NCBI GenBank assembly: GCA_900543475.1
Contig: UQRU01000047.1
Location: 1 to 16,066 of the forward strand
Source of the DNA: an uncultured Eubacteriales bacterium
Lineage (GTDB): Bacteria > Bacillota > Clostridia > Christensenellales > CAG-138
Direction: 5' to 3'
DNA: 16,066 bases
Shown piece after piece: positions 14,666-16,066 of this stretch. Made by a program: the position numbers and the translations under genes. Below the pieces are notes generated by a model. That model was given only the letters and a program-made list of their open reading frames with translations. It made no database searches and was not told where the DNA came from. Each line of letters begins with the position of its first letter. Within the stretch, counting starts at the first letter, position 1.

Positions 14666-14983
14666 TTGATCCACTCCTTACTTTACCCATCGTGCACAAG
14701 GGGATAGCGGGCTTGCAGCCCGGCCGCTTTGCAACACGTGATCGCGGCCGCTTGCGCTGTGGTCCGCCATGGCCGGCCTGTTCCAAGGGGCCGGACCGAA
14801 AGGCATTTCCGGCTGGAAAGGGCCTGCCGGGGCCCCGCTGAAGGCGCCGGCCCACCCGGAACGCGGAGGGGCGACAAGGGGAAGCGGGGCGAATGCAGGC
14901 CGCAGGCCCATCGGCGCGGGAATACCTAGGGGATATAATAACAATATAATAAATTATAATTAAAGTAAATATGCTCTTTTCAC

Positions 14984-14998
14984 CTGGCAGCCTGCCAG
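14984..14998. repeat. 15-base palindrome
   Basis: CTGGCAG, one C, CTGCCAG: 7-bp perfect arms around a single central base. It follows the AT-rich stretch upstream of the AraC gene and could be an operator for a dimeric regulator. Confidence 0.4.
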
Positions 14999-15077
14999 CA
15001 TAGGGGATTCAGGCCAAAACTTAAGGGGAACAAAGCGGGCGCGCCCTCCGGCCCCTTTGCTTTGTGTACTCCCCTCC

Positions 15078-15120
15078 TGTGGGAACCCTATGCCGCTTTC
15101 CATGTGGCAACCCTATGCCG
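15078..15120 (+). repeat. 18-bp direct repeat, two copies
   Basis: TGTGGGAACCCTATGCCG (15078-15095) is repeated at 15103-15120 with a single G-to-C change. Start-to-start distance is 25 bases. The region is non-coding. It may be a pair of regulator binding sites; two copies are too few to call a CRISPR array. Confidence 0.7.
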
Positions 15121-15308
15121 ACGGGGAAATTGAGGAGAGGGGAGCCATTATTTTGCACGAATTGGTTATAATGTTATACCCTTAGTGTTCCCAGTGGCAG
15201 CCCGTTCGATGTCCCAGGTGCAAAATGGATGAAATCCCGACAAGAAAACGGAATCAAAAAGGAGTCGAGACATTTCAGAATTGTGGAGGTCTGTGCACGA
15301 TCTGTGGG

Positions 15309-15338
15309 TTGAATCGGGTTAAGAAGACAAAGTATAAT
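15309..15338 (+). promoter_or_regulatory. Predicted sigma70-type promoter
   Basis: TTGAAT (15309-15314), 18 bases, then consensus TATAAT (15333-15338). Transcription would begin near 15345 and run into the GC-rich structured segment. No protein gene with a ribosome-binding site follows. Confidence 0.5.
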
Positions 15339-15507
15339 CATTACATTGAAAACGATAGCACAGACAACATCTATATGGCCTTTGCCCAAGAAAAACATGC
15401 CAAAGCAAGGGACGCAACAGAAGCAAGAGAAAGGCTGATTCGGGAAAGAAACATAGCGCGCACTTGCGCAACAGCTGCTGAAGGAGCGGCGTTCTCCTGG
15501 CCGGGGC

Positions 15508-15571
15508 GGGCGCAAAGGCGAAAAACCCAAGGATTTTTGGGGGTTTCGCAAAATGCGCGAACCGTGCGCCC
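15508..15571. repeat. Nested GC-rich inverted repeat (extended hairpin)
   Basis: Successive pairs close one structure: GGGCGC (15508-15513) with GCGCCC (15566-15571) or the nearer GCGC (15555-15558), GCGAAA (15518-15523) with TTTCGC (15544-15549), and CCCAA (15526-15530) with TTGGG (15537-15541). Just upstream, AGGAG (15482-15486) pairs with CTCCT (15494-15498). On the minus strand the inner hairpin runs into five Ts and could act as a terminator. It may be a structured RNA or an intergenic repeat element. Confidence 0.45.
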
Positions 15572-15914
15572 CACAATCTGCAACAGGAAGAAAAGGGCCG
15601 GCTTACATGCAAAGGGAGGGCAGCGAAAGCAGGGCGGCGCATTTATGAGAGGGAAAAATAAAAAAATCATGGTGAAGAACGCGGATAACAGGCGCGCGTT
15701 CCCGTGTTCAGTTATGTATATTTATTCATTATAAAAGCGAGGGATATATGCATGTATACCCTGGAAATAGTTTATAAAAACTTTGAATAATGCAAACTTG
15801 TATTTTTTTATTTAATTTTTCCGGAAAATTGATATTTTAGGGCATAATTTCGGTGTGATTGCGGCATCCGGGCTTATATCTGCATATTTTTAATCAGCAT
15901 ATTATGAAATAGGA

Positions 15915-15943
15915 TTGTGATATCATAGTAAATTTTTTATATT
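15915..15943 (+). promoter_or_regulatory. Predicted promoter at the right edge
   Basis: TTGTGA (15915-15920), exactly 17 bases, TATATT (15938-15943). A TGATATCA palindrome (15918-15925) overlaps the -35 box. Transcription would start close to 15950, immediately ahead of the three hairpins. Confidence 0.6.
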
Positions 15944-15949
15944 GTTAAA

Positions 15950-16056
15950 TATATACTAATAATGATAAATATTGATTTTATTATTAGTATGGCTATGTCA
16001 CAACAAACAGTTGATAAATAGCCATTTTTATAGGGGAGTATCAGAACTCCCCTACA
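15950..16056 (+). ncRNA. Candidate structured leader or small RNA with three hairpins
   Basis: Three inverted repeats follow one another directly. First: ATACTAATAAT (15953-15963) / ATTATTAGTAT (15980-15990). Second: ATGGCTAT (15989-15996) / ATAGCCAT (16018-16025) with an inner CAAC/GTTG pair (16001-16004 and 16010-16013), running into a T-run. Third: TAGGGGAGT (16031-16039) / ACTCCCCTA (16046-16054) with a 6-base loop. The density of perfect pairing after a good promoter is unlikely to be chance. It could be an attenuating leader of a gene beyond the window or an independent small RNA of about 80 bases. No known family is recognised. Confidence 0.5.
15989..16029 (+). terminator. Terminator-like second hairpin
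   Basis: An 8-bp stem ATGGCTAT/ATAGCCAT with an inner 4-bp stem is followed by TTTTTAT. It looks like an intrinsic terminator about 75 bases after the predicted start of transcription, which suggests either attenuation or the end of a small RNA. Confidence 0.55.
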
Positions 16057-16066
16057 AACTGTTATT

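Larger units (their letters stand above)
14666..15224. other. Gene-free region upstream of the AraC gene
   Basis: No convincing gene. Bases 14690-14930 are very GC-rich and contain a CGGGCT/AGCCCG hairpin (14708-14722) and a GCGGCCGC palindrome (14744-14751). The small open frames on both strands are proline-, arginine- or glycine-rich products of composition. From 14931 the sequence turns abruptly AT-rich, with three TATAAT motifs (14934, 14945, 14955) spaced 10-11 bases apart. The AraC promoter probably lies there, which would give it a long GC-rich leader. Further right are a 15-base palindrome (14984-14998) and an 18-bp direct repeat. Confidence 0.6.
15225..15948. other. Region without a convincing protein gene, candidate non-coding RNA
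   Basis: A 169-codon frame is open at 15225-15734, but the product is Arg/Lys/Ala-rich with no recognisable motif, it has no proper ribosome-binding site, and overlapping minus-strand frames are also open. A sigma70-type promoter (15309-15338) lies inside it, and a GC-rich nested inverted repeat (15508-15571) is downstream. From 15735 the sequence is AT-rich, with a TTTTCCGGAAAA palindrome (15817-15828) and the next promoter (15915-15943). Confidence 0.5.

Noticed and set aside
14678..14944. Proline-rich 88-codon minus-strand frame just upstream of the AraC gene
   Set aside because: It arises from GC-rich composition; overlapping frames of similar length exist on both strands and no ribosome-binding site or motif is present.
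15078..15120. Possible CRISPR remnant
   Set aside because: There are only two repeats, the spacer would be just 7 bases, and no cas genes are visible.
15225..15734. 169-codon + strand frame
   Set aside because: It is basic and low in hydrophobic residues, has no proper ribosome-binding site or family motif, contains a promoter and hairpins, and overlaps open frames on the minus strand. Kept only as part of the candidate non-coding region.
14666..16066. tRNA, rRNA, tmRNA, RNase P RNA or T-box in the gene-free right end
   Set aside because: I looked for the GGTTCGAATCC-type tRNA arm, T-box AGGGTGG motif and RNase P core sequences and found none.

Overview
The window looks like chromosomal DNA from a moderately GC-rich member of the Bacillota (class Clostridia). 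The evidence is strong purine-rich Shine-Dalgarno sites ahead of almost every gene, U-tailed intrinsic terminators, a Gram-positive style lipoprotein, some GTG/TTG start candidates, and sharp AT-rich breaks in the intergenic regions. I cannot fix the genus from sequence alone.

Region 1 (1-7500) is one co-directional gene block on the + strand. It runs from the 3' end of a sugar-type ABC permease and its substrate-binding lipoprotein, through an M20 metallopeptidase/deacylase, a threonine-dehydratase-like PLP lyase, a RidA family enamine/imine deaminase, a zinc-ribbon threonine-synthase-like PLP enzyme and a metallo-beta-lactamase-fold hydrolase, to a class I aminotransferase. A very strong intrinsic terminator (7459-7500) closes it. 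Read together, this is an uptake-and-degradation pathway for an amino-acid conjugate: import, hydrolytic release of an amino acid, PLP-dependent elimination, clean-up of the reactive enamine by RidA, and transamination. The actual substrate is not evident, and the pairing of a sugar-type importer with purely amino-acid enzymes is the most interesting point. A structured RNA element (1461-1533) separates the transporter genes from the enzyme genes.

Region 2 (7500-9620) holds an AT-rich leader with an extended -10 promoter, a 9-bp hairpin and a 14-bp palindrome, followed by a secreted 480-residue protein of unknown function. A bidirectional terminator separates it from the convergent LysR gene.

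Region 3 (9620-13790) is a compact regulon. A LysR regulator on the minus strand is divergent from an AbgT family transporter and a COG0402-type amidohydrolase. The shared intergenic region carries two dyads spaced two helical turns apart, placed on the two predicted promoters in the classic autorepression/activation arrangement. The substrate could be a folate or pterin breakdown product or another heterocycle/amide.

Region 4 (13790-16066) has an AraC family regulator on the minus strand and then about 1.4 kb without a convincing protein gene. That stretch has a GC-rich part, an 18-bp direct repeat, a promoter followed by a GC-rich nested inverted repeat (candidate non-coding RNA), and at the right edge a good promoter whose transcript would open with three consecutive hairpins.
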